Program-made: the position numbers and the translations under genes
NCBI GenBank assembly: GCA_041191405.1
Contig: JBEEOW010000001.1
Coordinates: forward strand, 186,001-250,000
DNA from: JBEEOW01 sp041191405
GTDB lineage: Bacteria > Bacteroidota > Bacteroidia > Cytophagales > UBA9547
Reading direction: 5' to 3'
Length of the DNA: 64,000 nucleotides
The notes under the pieces: model-generated
What the model was told of the DNA's origin: nothing
What the model saw: only the letters and a program-made list of their open reading frames with translations
Database searches by the model: none
Shown: in pieces, positions 1 through 8,275 of the stretch
How the letters are laid out: the number at the start of each line of letters is the position of its first letter
How positions within the stretch are numbered: the first letter of the stretch is position 1

Positions 1-1
1 T

Positions 2-679
2 ACTACCGAAATAGGATTTAACTTAAGGTTATCAAGAAAAGAAACATGGTTAAATGCAGGCAATGATAGAAGAAGTATTGGTTCAAAAAATTGGCCTATA
101 TTAACTTTGAATTATGGGCAAGGATTTAAAGGAGTATTAAATGGAGATTTTAATTATAAAAAATATTCAGCAGTTTTAAATTATAGTTTAAAATTGGGTT
201 GGTTAGGATACAGTAATATGAATTTAACATCTGCATTAACTGATGGAGTTTTACCTTATCCAGCATTAAGAGTTCATTTAGGTAATCAATCAATATTCTT
301 TAATAAAAGCTCATTTAACTTAATGAATTTCTTTGAGTTTGTAAGCGATAAGTTTGTAAGTTATCAATTGAATCATCATTTTGAAGGTATTGTTTTCAAT
401 AAAATACCTTTAATAAAAAAATGGAAATGGAGAGAGATTGCTTCTGCTAATCTTCTTTGGGGTGGTATTTCAAAATCAAACATATCAATTGTACCAAATC
501 AATTTACTTCACCTCAGTTTTATAATTTAAATAATACCCCTTATATTGAATTAGGATATGGTATAGAAAATATTTTTAAATTTTTAAGAATAGAAATGTT
601 GCATAGAGTAACTTATCTTAATACACCTTATAAAATAAATAGGGTTGGGATAAGGTTATCTGCAGAAGTTACACTTTAA
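2..679 (+). CDS. DUF5686 family outer-membrane protein, C-terminal part
   Basis: The reading frame is open at the left edge, so only the last 225 or so residues are present. The visible part is rich in alternating hydrophobic/aromatic strands and ends with a short beta strand, RLSAEVTL, as in an outer-membrane barrel. It resembles the C-terminus of the DUF5686 proteins of Bacteroidota (carboxypeptidase-regulatory-like domain followed by a barrel). That assignment is from overall pattern recognition, not a diagnostic motif. The next gene follows after 12 bases, suggesting co-transcription. Function is unknown; likely an outer-membrane protein. Confidence 0.7.
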   Translation, partial: TTEIGFNLRLSRKETWLNAGNDRRSIGSKNWPILTLNYGQGFKGVLNGDFNYKKYSAVLNYSLKLGWLGYSNMNLTSALTDGVLPYPALRVHLGNQSIFFNKSSFNLMNFFEFVSDKFVSYQLNHHFEGIVFNKIPLIKKWKWREIASANLLWGGISKSNISIVPNQFTSPQFYNLNNTPYIELGYGIENIFKFLRIEMLHRVTYLNTPYKINRVGIRLSAEVTL

Positions 680-691
680 TAAAAAAATCAT

Positions 692-1807
692 TTGATTTAT
701 AGGTTATTACATATTTTATTTATTTCAATTGTATTGTCATCTTGTCAACACCAAGGTGATGATACAATTCGTTATATACCTGATGTTAATAAAGATTATT
801 CTCAAATTGAACTTAAACTTTTAGATGATGCAATTAATAGCGATTCTGATAATGATGAATTATTGCATCGTAGAGCTAAATTATTTTTAAAATTTCAAGA
901 TTATGAAAGAGGTTTGATAGATATCAATAAAGCCATAGCAGAAAATGACCAAATACCTGATTATTATATCACTAAAATAAATTTATTAATGGCATCTAAT
1001 AGAGCAGATAAGGCTCTAGAAGTTGTAAAATTATTGGATAAATTGGATGTTAATGAGTTTGAATTTAATCTAGTTAAAGCCAAAGTTTATTTAAAATTAG
1101 ATAATTATAGATTAGCACTTGATAATGCAAATAGAGCACAAAGATATTTACCATCATCTTATGAAATATATTTGTTAAAAGGTCAGATTTACAGTAATTT
1201 AGGTGATACAACTCGTAGTTTAAGTAACTTTAATTATTCAATCCAAAAACGTAAAGACGTACCTGAAAGTTACCAGTACATTGCTGCCATTTATGAAAAT
1301 CAACGTGATTTTACTACAGCAATGAATTTTGTAAGAACAGGTTTAAGTTTTAACCCTAAAGATGCAATGCTACATTTTAGAAAAGGTAGTATTTATGAAA
1401 AAATTAACCTAAAAGACAGTGCCAAAGTACTTTACCAAATGGCAGTTGATTTAGACCCAGGCTTATATTGGGCAGAATACAAACTCGGACTTTGGTACAT
1501 GGACGTAGGTAATTATTCGTCAGCAGAGCCATATTTTCAAAAAGTGGTTAAATATACCAATTCAATACCAAAAGCAGAGTACTATCTTGGTTTATGCTAT
1601 TGGTACACAGGTAAATATGAATATGCACACAAATTATTAGAAAAAGTTGCCCTTCAAGATACATCAAATCATGAAGCAATTAATAATTTAAATAAAATTA
1701 AAGCTAAATTGCAACTTATTACAGAAAACTCAATCCATGCGTTTAGGAAACAGGATTCTGTATTAAAAGCAAAATCTATCAAAGATTCTATTTTCAAAAA
1801 ACAATAA
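692..1807 (+). CDS. TPR-repeat lipoprotein
   Basis: 371 residues. The start is TTG: two in-frame stops lie just upstream and the signal peptide begins directly at this codon. The N-terminus is a lipoprotein signal with lipobox LSSC (Cys about residue 18), so the mature protein is lipid-anchored, probably facing the periplasm. The rest is a series of about 34-residue tetratricopeptide repeats with typical Ala/Gly/Tyr spacing, ending in a Lys-rich tail. TPR proteins act as protein-binding scaffolds; no specific partner can be read from the sequence. It lies between a DUF5686 gene and thrS (7-base gap to thrS) and may share their transcript. Confidence 0.88.
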   Translation: MIYRLLHILFISIVLSSCQHQGDDTIRYIPDVNKDYSQIELKLLDDAINSDSDNDELLHRRAKLFLKFQDYERGLIDINKAIAENDQIPDYYITKINLLMASNRADKALEVVKLLDKLDVNEFEFNLVKAKVYLKLDNYRLALDNANRAQRYLPSSYEIYLLKGQIYSNLGDTTRSLSNFNYSIQKRKDVPESYQYIAAIYENQRDFTTAMNFVRTGLSFNPKDAMLHFRKGSIYEKINLKDSAKVLYQMAVDLDPGLYWAEYKLGLWYMDVGNYSSAEPYFQKVVKYTNSIPKAEYYLGLCYWYTGKYEYAHKLLEKVALQDTSNHEAINNLNKIKAKLQLITENSIHAFRKQDSVLKAKSIKDSIFKKQ

Positions 1808-1814
1808 TTCTAGA

Positions 1815-3752
1815 ATGATTAAGATTACATTACCTGATGGTTCAGTACGTGAATATGCTAGTGGTATTAGCAGTCACGAAATTGCACTTAGCATAAGCGA
1901 AGGTTTGGCTCGAAATGTTATTGCATCAAAAGTAAATGGTGTAGTATGGGATTCGAACCGTCAAATAACCACCGATGCAAATGTGCAATTACTCACATGG
2001 AATGACGTTGAAGGTAAAGCTACTTTTTGGCATTCAACAGCCCACCTTTTTGCTGAGGCAATGGAAATCCTTTATCCAGGAGTTAAGTTTGGTATCGGAC
2101 CTTCAATTGAAGTAGGTTTTTATTATGATATTGACTTAGGTGGTCGTTCAATTTCAACTGACGATTTCAAAGCTATTGAAGATAAAATGCTTGAATTGGC
2201 TAAAATGAAAAGCCAATACATAAGAAAAGATGTTTCTAAAGCTGATGCAATTGCTTATTTTACTGAAAAAGGAGATGAGTATAAATTAGATTTATTAGAA
2301 AGATTAGAAGACGGAAATATTACTTTCTACACACAAGGTAACTTTACAGACCTTTGCCGTGGTCCACACATTCCAGATACAAGTCCAATCAAAGCCATTA
2401 AATTAATGAGCGTTGCTGGTGCTTACTGGAAAGGCGATGAAAAAAACAAAATGTTAACTCGTATTTATGGCGTTTCATTTACCAAACAAAAAGAGTTAAC
2501 TGAATATCTTGAGCTTTTAGAAGAAGCAAAAAGACGTGATCATCGTAAATTAGGTAAAGAATTAGAACTTTTTGCTTTCTCTGAAAATGTAGGTTTGGGT
2601 TTGCCATTGTGGTTACCTAAAGGTGCAATGCTTAGAGATAGGTTAGAGCAATTTTTGAGAAAAACACAAATAAAATTGGGTTATTCGCCAGTGGTTACAC
2701 CACATATTGGTAACAAAAAGCTATACGAAATTTCGGGTCACTGGGAAAAATATGGTAAAGATGCATTTCAGCCAATTCACACCCCAGAAGAAGATGAGTT
2801 GTTCTTATTAAAACCAATGAACTGCCCTCATCACTGCGAAATTTACAAAACAAAACCACGTTCTTACAAAGATTTACCTCTTCGTTTGGCTGAATTTGGT
2901 ACAGTTTACCGTTATGAGCAACATGGAGAATTACATGGTTTAACTCGTGTAAGAGGGTTTACGCAAGACGATGCGCATATTTTCTGTATGCAAGAGCAAG
3001 TAAAAGAAGAGTTTAGCAAAGTAATTGATTTAGTGCTATATGTATTCCGTACATTAGGCTTTGAAAATTATACAGCTCAAATTTCACTTCGTGACCCTGA
3101 AAACAAAACCAAATACATTGGTTCAGATGAACAATGGGAACTTGCAGAAAGAGCAATCATTGAAGCATCAGCTGAAAAAGGGTTAAAAACAGTAACCGAA
3201 CTTGGAGAAGCAGCATTCTATGGCCCTAAATTAGATTTTATGGTTAAAGATGCTTTAGGTAGAAAATGGCAGTTAGGTACAATTCAAGTAGATTACCAAT
3301 TACCTAACCGTTTCCAATTAGAATATATTGGTGCTGACAATCAAAAACATAGACCAGTAATGTTGCATCGTGCACCATTTGGTTCATTAGAAAGATTTAT
3401 TGCAGTATTAATTGAGCACTGTGCAGGAAACTTCCCATTGTGGTTAGCTCCAGACCAAGTTGCAATTCTTCCAATCTCTGAAAAATACAAAGAATACGCT
3501 GAAAAAGTATTTAATTTCCTTCAAGAACACAACATTACAGGTTATGTTGATCACCGTGATGAAAAAATAGGAAGAAAAATTAGAGATGCCGAAGTTAAAA
3601 AAGTACCTTACATGCTCATAGTTGGAGAAAAAGAAGAGTCGGAAGGAACTATGGCAGTAAGAAAACATGGTGAAGGAGATATCGGATCTTTAACTATAGA
3701 AGCATTTAAAAATTTATTTGAAACAAAAATTGCAGAAATGCTACATTTTTAA
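1815..3752 (+). CDS. thrS: Threonine-tRNA ligase
   Basis: 645 residues, the usual full length for bacterial ThrRS. It charges tRNA-Thr in the cytoplasm. Domains in order: N-terminal TGS domain (residues 1-62), editing domain with the HSTAHLFAEA motif (HxxxH zinc/editing signature), class II catalytic core with motif 2 around RLAEFGTVYRYE and motif 3 near MLHRAPFGSLERF, the zinc-ligand region with MNCPHHCEIY, and a C-terminal anticodon-binding domain. It starts on ATG 7 bases after the TPR lipoprotein. A 12-bp stem lies between it and infC, the same thrS-infC-rpmI-rplT order as in Escherichia coli. Confidence 0.98.
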   Translation: MIKITLPDGSVREYASGISSHEIALSISEGLARNVIASKVNGVVWDSNRQITTDANVQLLTWNDVEGKATFWHSTAHLFAEAMEILYPGVKFGIGPSIEVGFYYDIDLGGRSISTDDFKAIEDKMLELAKMKSQYIRKDVSKADAIAYFTEKGDEYKLDLLERLEDGNITFYTQGNFTDLCRGPHIPDTSPIKAIKLMSVAGAYWKGDEKNKMLTRIYGVSFTKQKELTEYLELLEEAKRRDHRKLGKELELFAFSENVGLGLPLWLPKGAMLRDRLEQFLRKTQIKLGYSPVVTPHIGNKKLYEISGHWEKYGKDAFQPIHTPEEDELFLLKPMNCPHHCEIYKTKPRSYKDLPLRLAEFGTVYRYEQHGELHGLTRVRGFTQDDAHIFCMQEQVKEEFSKVIDLVLYVFRTLGFENYTAQISLRDPENKTKYIGSDEQWELAERAIIEASAEKGLKTVTELGEAAFYGPKLDFMVKDALGRKWQLGTIQVDYQLPNRFQLEYIGADNQKHRPVMLHRAPFGSLERFIAVLIEHCAGNFPLWLAPDQVAILPISEKYKEYAEKVFNFLQEHNITGYVDHRDEKIGRKIRDAEVKKVPYMLIVGEKEESEGTMAVRKHGEGDIGSLTIEAFKNLFETKIAEMLHF

Positions 3753-3770
3753 TTAAGTAAAAATATAATA

Positions 3771-3810
3771 TTTAGGAGTTTTCTTTATTTAAATAAAAAA
3801 AACTCCTAAA
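3771..3810 (+). terminator. Hairpin between thrS and infC
   Basis: A perfect 12-bp inverted repeat, TTTAGGAGTTTT with AAAACTCCTAAA, separated by a 16-base AT loop. It is not followed by a T run, so it may be an attenuator or RNA-processing element instead of a simple terminator. It sits 38 bases before the presumed infC start. Confidence 0.5.
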
Positions 3811-3848
3811 TTTGAAATTCATTGTTTAACTAATAAACTTAAAGTACT

Positions 3849-4397
3849 ATTAATAAGCCAAGACAAGCTCCGAGAAAAGTTCAAGAGGAGCTACATAGAA
3901 TCAATACACGTATCACAGCTCGTGAAGTACGTCTAGTAGGTGAAAACGTAACAATAGGAGTGTATCCTATTGCAGATGCTTTAGTAATTGCTCGTGAACA
4001 GAGCCTAGATTTAGTTGAAATTTCTGCGAGTGGAGATATTCCAATTTGTAGAGTAGTTGATTATTCAAAGTTCAAATACGAACAAAAGAAGAAACAAAAA
4101 GAGATTAAAGCCAAAACTCATAAAGTTGTATTAAAAGAAATTCGTTTCGGACCTAATACTGACGACCATGACTTTGAGTTTAAACTTAAACATGCGATTA
4201 ACTTCCTTAAAGAAGGTTCAAAAGTAAAAGCCTATGTGCATTTTGCTGGTCGTACTATCGTTTATAAAGATAGAGGATTGAACTTACTTACACGTTTTAC
4301 AGAGGGATTAGCTGAATTTGGAAAAGTTGAGCAAGGACCAATTTTGGAAGGAAAACGTATGATTGTATTTATTGCACCAAAAGCTGTTAAAAAATAA
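3849..4397 (+). CDS. infC: Translation initiation factor IF-3 (ATT start)
   Basis: 182 residues if translation starts at ATT 3849. IF-3 binds the 30S subunit and checks initiator tRNA and start codon. The N-terminal domain includes INTRITAREVRLVGENVTIG, followed by the lysine-rich linker (KKKQKEIKAKTHK) and the C-terminal domain with KEIRFGPNTDDHDFEFK. The frame is open back to a TAA at 3840-3842, and the only ATG/GTG/TTG starts lie too far inside: the first, GTG at 3960, would delete conserved residues. ATT is the only plausible codon just after the stop. infC with AUU start is established in E. coli, where IF-3 represses its own synthesis by rejecting that codon. Followed by rpmI after 12 bases. 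Confidence 0.93.
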   Translation: MNKPRQAPRKVQEELHRINTRITAREVRLVGENVTIGVYPIADALVIAREQSLDLVEISASGDIPICRVVDYSKFKYEQKKKQKEIKAKTHKVVLKEIRFGPNTDDHDFEFKLKHAINFLKEGSKVKAYVHFAGRTIVYKDRGLNLLTRFTEGLAEFGKVEQGPILEGKRMIVFIAPKAVKK

Positions 4398-4409
4398 ATT
4401 CTATCTAAG

Positions 4410-4604
4410 ATGCCAAAAGTTAAAACCGTATCAGGTGCTAAAAAGAGATTTTCTCTTACAGGTACTGGTAAAATTAAGCGTAAAAGCGCATTCAAAAGTC
4501 ACATCCTTACCAAAAAAACTACCAAAGCTAAGAGAAATCTTACTGGTACAACTTTAGTAAGTACTGCCGATACAGACAGAGTAAGAGGAATGCTCTTCAT
4601 CTAG
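4410..4604 (+). CDS. rpmI: 50S ribosomal protein L35
   Basis: 64 residues, very basic, with the L35 signature MPKVKTVSGAKKRF and HILTKKTTKAKR. Component of the large ribosomal subunit. It lies in the conserved infC-rpmI-rplT order, 12 bases after infC. A GC-richer, structured 93-base gap separates it from rplT. Confidence 0.97.
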   Translation: MPKVKTVSGAKKRFSLTGTGKIKRKSAFKSHILTKKTTKAKRNLTGTTLVSTADTDRVRGMLFI

Positions 4605-4697
4605 TCAGGTTGTTAAAATAATCATCAACCCGGCTCTGAGGTAATAAAGAGTTTGAGCTTAAATGCATCAACCGCCCTGAGTCAAAACAATTAAAAT
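4605..4697 (+). promoter_or_regulatory. Candidate L20-type autoregulatory leader before rplT
   Basis: The gap between rpmI and rplT is visibly less AT-rich than the surroundings. It holds two near-copies of one motif: ATCAACCCGGCTCTGAG (4624-4640) and ATCAACCGCCCTGAG (4667-4681). A TCAGGTTG at 4605-4612 can pair with either CAACC copy and with CCTGA of the second. L20 represses the infC-rpmI-rplT operon through an mRNA site in other bacteria, so a protein-binding leader is plausible. The structure is proposed by eye only. Confidence 0.4.
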
Positions 4698-5042
4698 ATG
4701 CCACGTTCAGTCAATTCCGTAGCTTCTAGAGAGAGAAGAAAGAAAATATTAAGTCGCACCAGAGGTAATTATGGTGCAAGAGGTAACGTATGGACAGTTG
4801 CCAAAAATACATACGAAAAAGGTTTGCTTTATGCATACCGTGATAGAAAAACTAAGAAAAGAGAATATCGTGCATTATGGATTCAGCGTATTAACGCTGC
4901 TGTAAGAGAGCATGGCTTGTCTTATTCAAAATTCATCAATTCATTGAAAAAAGCAGAAATTAACCTAGATCGTAAAGTTCTTGCAGATTTAGCAGCTAAT
5001 AACCCTGCAGCTTTCAAAGCAATTGTTGATAAAGTAAAGTAA
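4698..5042 (+). CDS. rplT: 50S ribosomal protein L20
   Basis: 114 residues, the normal length. Early-assembly protein of the large subunit that binds 23S rRNA. Recognisable L20 segments are MPRSVNSVASRERRKKIL, YRDRKTKKREYRALWIQRIN and NLDRKVLADLA. ATG start; last gene of the translation cluster, followed by a strong terminator hairpin. Probably the repressor that acts on the structured gap immediately upstream (inference from other phyla). Confidence 0.98.
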   Translation: MPRSVNSVASRERRKKILSRTRGNYGARGNVWTVAKNTYEKGLLYAYRDRKTKKREYRALWIQRINAAVREHGLSYSKFINSLKKAEINLDRKVLADLAANNPAAFKAIVDKVK

Positions 5043-5072
5043 TTCAATTCTCATAATTAACAGCTTTTGGTT

Positions 5073-5109
5073 AAAGAGGTATTCAATTTAGGTTGGATAC
5101 CTCTTTTTG
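5073..5109 (+). terminator. Rho-independent terminator after rplT
   Basis: Stem AAAGAGGTAT (5073-5082) pairs with ATACCTCTTT (5097-5106) around a 14-base loop and runs into a T tract. It closes the thrS-rplT cluster. Confidence 0.85.
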
Positions 5110-5210
5110 TTTTTGATAGTTTTTTGATTCATGAAATGATAATGTGGAATGTTTTTAATTTTTTAAATAATATAATTTCAAAAAAATGCCTTTTCTAAAA
5201 CTTAATCAAT

Positions 5211-5218
5211 TATTTTTG
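5211..5218 (+). promoter_or_regulatory. Possible promoter -7 element for obg
   Basis: TATTTTTG fits the Bacteroidota -7 consensus TAnnTTTG. The -33 TTTG is poorly matched (TTTT at about 5191). It lies 102 bases before the obg start, in the otherwise featureless 205-base gap after the rplT terminator. Confidence 0.35.
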
Positions 5219-5320
5219 TGGGTTGAACTTAGTTTGTTGTTAAACAAATAAAGTTTTACAATAAATAGCTTGAAATTAGTTATTTATATTTAATAATAAT
5301 TTACATTAAAATACTTCAAA

Positions 5321-6313
5321 TTGGCTTCTTCCAATTTTATAGATTACGTAAAAGTGTGTTCACGCTCTGGAAAGGGCGGTGCTGGTAGCGCACACTTTAG
5401 AAGAGAAAAGGGCGCAGCTCTTGGTGGGCCTGATGGTGGTGATGGTGGCCGTGGTGGCCATATTATTCTTAAGGGAAACTCACAACTTTGGACTTTACTT
5501 CACTTAAAATATCGAAAACATATTATTGCCGAAGATGGTAAAAATGGTGGTAGAAACCGCCAAAGTGGTAAAGAAGGCGAAGATGTTATTATCGAAGTGC
5601 CTGTAGGTACTGTAGTTAGAGATGCAGAAACTGGCGAATTTCGTTGTGAAATTAGTGAACACGACCAAGAAATTATTGTAACTCGTGGTGGAAGAGGTGG
5701 TTTAGGTAATGATCATTTTAAATCTGCAACTAACCAAGCGCCACATTATGCTCAGCCAGGTGAAGAAGGAATCCATGAATGGTTAATTCTTGAACTTAAA
5801 TTATTAGCTGATGTTGGTTTGGTAGGTTTTCCTAATGCAGGTAAAAGTACTTTATTATCAGTAGTTTCTGAAGCTAAACCTGAAATTGCAGATTATCCAT
5901 TTACTACTTTAGTACCTAACTTAGGTGTTGTTTCATATAGAAATGACAGGTCGTTTGTGATGGCTGATATTCCTGGAATTATTGAGCATGCTTCTGAGGG
6001 TAAAGGGATTGGACTTCGTTTTTTACGACATATTGAACGTAACTCAATTTTGTTATTTATGATTTCGGCTGATAGCAATGATATTCAGCGTGATTATGAA
6101 ATATTATTGAATGAATTAAAACAATTCAATCCTGAAATATTAGATAAAAAACGACTTTTAGCTGTTACAAAATCTGATATGCTTGATGATGAATTAAAAG
6201 AGGCAATCACTAAAGAACTTCCAAAAGATTTGCCACATGTGTTTATTTCATCAGTAGCACAAATAGGTATATCTGAATTAAAAGATAAAATTTGGCAGTT
6301 ATTACACGATTAA
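5321..6313 (+). CDS. obg: Obg family ribosome-associated GTPase
   Basis: 330 residues with a TTG start; the conserved N-terminus (NFIDYVKVCSRSGKGGAGS) begins three residues in, so the start is well placed. The glycine-rich Obg fold occupies residues 1-160 (GGPDGGDGGRGG). The G domain follows with G1 GFPNAGKST, switch/G2 YPFTTLVPNLG, G3 DIPGI and G4-like TKSD. Obg is an essential GTPase involved in 50S maturation and stress control. The family's variable C-terminal OCT domain is absent, as is common in Bacteroidota. Transcribed alone or ahead of grpE-dnaJ. Confidence 0.97.
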   Translation: MASSNFIDYVKVCSRSGKGGAGSAHFRREKGAALGGPDGGDGGRGGHIILKGNSQLWTLLHLKYRKHIIAEDGKNGGRNRQSGKEGEDVIIEVPVGTVVRDAETGEFRCEISEHDQEIIVTRGGRGGLGNDHFKSATNQAPHYAQPGEEGIHEWLILELKLLADVGLVGFPNAGKSTLLSVVSEAKPEIADYPFTTLVPNLGVVSYRNDRSFVMADIPGIIEHASEGKGIGLRFLRHIERNSILLFMISADSNDIQRDYEILLNELKQFNPEILDKKRLLAVTKSDMLDDELKEAITKELPKDLPHVFISSVAQIGISELKDKIWQLLHD

Positions 6314-6421
6314 TAACTGTCATGATGTCACATTTATAACATGGGATTACAATGGAAAGGTTTTTGTAAAGCAAAAACAAGTTTGATAGGATCCCAATTA
6401 AGAAGATTTATAAATAAAATT

Positions 6422-6982
6422 ATGGAAAACAAAACTCCACAAGACGAAATCGTAAACGAACAAAATCCAACTGCTGAAGCTGAAACAGCTACTGAAGAAA
6501 CTCCTGTTGTTGAGCAAACTGCGGCTGAACTTTCAGAAACTGAAAAACTTCAAGCTGAAATTGCAGAGTTAAAAGATAAACACTTACGCTTACAAGCTGA
6601 GTTTGATAATTTCAGACGTAGAAATGCGAAAGAAAGAATTGAATTAATCAATAATGCAGCTAAAGATTTAATTGTTAGTTTATTACCTGTAGTTGACGAT
6701 TTCGAAAGAGCTATTAAAGTATTAGAGACATCTACTGATTTAGAAGCTAATAAAGAAGGAGTTCATTTAGTTTTTAGTAAATTTTCTAAAACTTTAGAAT
6801 CAAAAGGTTTGAAAGCAATGGAAGTAAAAGGGCAAGCTTTTGATGTTGAATTACACGAAGCTATTACCCAAATTCCTGCTCCAACAGAAGATTTAAAAGG
6901 TAAAGTAATTGATGAAATTGAAAAAGGATTTTTCCTTAATGATACAGTAATTCGTTTTGCAAAAGTAGTAACAGGCGCATAA
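6422..6982 (+). CDS. grpE: GrpE nucleotide exchange factor
   Basis: 186 residues from ATG 6422. An in-frame ATG lies 81 bases upstream, but the extra 27 residues are unlike GrpE and overlap likely leader sequence. After an acidic, low-complexity N-terminus comes a long coiled coil (residues 40-85; LQAEIAELKDKHLRLQAEFDN) and the C-terminal beta domain ending VIRFAKVVTG. GrpE releases ADP from DnaK. It is 2 bases upstream of dnaJ, so the two are translationally close partners; dnaK is not in the window. Confidence 0.96.
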   Translation: MENKTPQDEIVNEQNPTAEAETATEETPVVEQTAAELSETEKLQAEIAELKDKHLRLQAEFDNFRRRNAKERIELINNAAKDLIVSLLPVVDDFERAIKVLETSTDLEANKEGVHLVFSKFSKTLESKGLKAMEVKGQAFDVELHEAITQIPAPTEDLKGKVIDEIEKGFFLNDTVIRFAKVVTGA

Positions 6983-6984
6983 CA

Positions 6985-8112
6985 ATGGCATCTAAAAGAG
7001 ATTATTATGAAGTTCTTGGTGTAAGCAGAGGTGCTTCTGCCGATGAAATAAAGAAAGCTTATCGTAAGATGGCAATTCAGTATCACCCTGACAAAAATCC
7101 TGGTGATGCAACTGCTGAGGAAAAATTTAAAGAAGCAGCTGAAGCTTACGATGTTTTAAGTACTCCAGAGAAAAAACAAAGATATGATCAATTTGGTCAC
7201 GATGCCATGGGTGGCGGAGGTGGCGGAGGTGGCTTCTCTAACATGGATGACATCTTCTCTCATTTTGGTGATATTTTTGGTGGTGGATTTGGTAGCAGTC
7301 GTGGTGGCGGTCAACAAATTAAAAGAGGTACCAACCTAAGAATAAAACTTAAATTAACACTTGACGAAATAGCGAACGGTGTTGAGAAAAAAATAAAAGT
7401 AAAGCGTCACACTTCATGTAAACCATGTAACGGAACTGGTGCTGAAAATGGAACTGCAGTGAAAAACTGTGGAACTTGTAACGGAACTGGTCAAGTAAGA
7501 AGAGTGGTAAACACAATGCTTGGTCAAATGGTTTCTGCATCTACTTGCCCAACATGTAATGGTGATGGTAAAGTAGTTGAAAAAGCTTGTAAATCATGTA
7601 ATGGTGATGGCCGTCAGCTAGAAGAAGAAGTAATTCCAGTTAAAATACCTGCTGGTGTAGTTGACGGAATGCAACTTTCTATGTCGGGCAAAGGAAATGT
7701 TCCTCCTCGTGGTGGCATGGCTGGCGATTTATTAATTGTAATTGAGGAAGATGAACACGCTGAATTGAAACGTGATGGCATAAACTTAATTTACGATTTA
7801 TATATAAGTTTTGCAGATGCAGCTTTAGGTACACAAGTTGAAGTGCCAACTGTTGATGGAGCTGTTAAAATTAAAGTTGAACCAGGAACCCAAAGTGGAA
7901 AAGTACTTCGTTTAAGAGACAAAGGTATTAAAGACATAAACGGTTATGGTAAAGGTGATCAATTAGTTTATGTAAACATTTGGACACCTAAAAACTTAAC
8001 AAAAGAAGAAAAAGAATTATTGGAAAAATTAAGACAATCTCCTAATTTTCATCCAAAACCTGACTCAAGCGACAAAGGTTTCTTCTCTAAAATGAAAGAA
8101 TATTTTCAATAA
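6985..8112 (+). CDS. dnaJ: Chaperone DnaJ
   Basis: 375 residues, full length. J domain (residues 4-70) with the HPD tripeptide in YHPDKNPGD, a Gly/Phe-rich region (75-110), four CxxCxGxG-type zinc motifs (CKPCNGTG, CGTCNGTG, CPTCNGDG, CKSCNGDG), and the C-terminal substrate-binding domain. It stimulates DnaK ATPase and delivers unfolded clients. Directly follows grpE and is closed by a hairpin terminator. Confidence 0.98.
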   Translation: MASKRDYYEVLGVSRGASADEIKKAYRKMAIQYHPDKNPGDATAEEKFKEAAEAYDVLSTPEKKQRYDQFGHDAMGGGGGGGGFSNMDDIFSHFGDIFGGGFGSSRGGGQQIKRGTNLRIKLKLTLDEIANGVEKKIKVKRHTSCKPCNGTGAENGTAVKNCGTCNGTGQVRRVVNTMLGQMVSASTCPTCNGDGKVVEKACKSCNGDGRQLEEEVIPVKIPAGVVDGMQLSMSGKGNVPPRGGMAGDLLIVIEEDEHAELKRDGINLIYDLYISFADAALGTQVEVPTVDGAVKIKVEPGTQSGKVLRLRDKGIKDINGYGKGDQLVYVNIWTPKNLTKEEKELLEKLRQSPNFHPKPDSSDKGFFSKMKEYFQ

Positions 8113-8157
8113 AATATGCAACTACTTTCACTGAGCATATCCGCAGTGGAATATACA

Positions 8158-8193
8158 AAAGCCTTGAATATAAAAATGTTCAAGGCTTTTTTT
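8158..8193 (+). terminator. Rho-independent terminator after dnaJ
   Basis: Perfect 11-bp stem AAAGCCTTGAA / TTCAAGGCTTT around a 10-base loop, followed by a T run. Confidence 0.9.
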
Positions 8194-8219
8194 ATGACTT
8201 AAATTGAATTATTGTTTAA

Positions 8220-8227
8220 TAAATTTG
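8220..8227 (+). promoter_or_regulatory. Possible promoter -7 element for the PorE-like gene
   Basis: TAAATTTG matches TAnnTTTG and lies 48 bases before the start codon, directly after the dnaJ terminator. No convincing -33 TTTG at the right distance. Confidence 0.4.
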
Positions 8228-8275
8228 TACTTTTTACAAATCCTTGCGTAATTACAATTTCAAGCCCAATGCCTT

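Noticed and set aside
6341..6421. 27-codon N-terminal extension of grpE
   Set aside because: Unlike GrpE N-termini; ATG 6422 begins the usual acidic segment.
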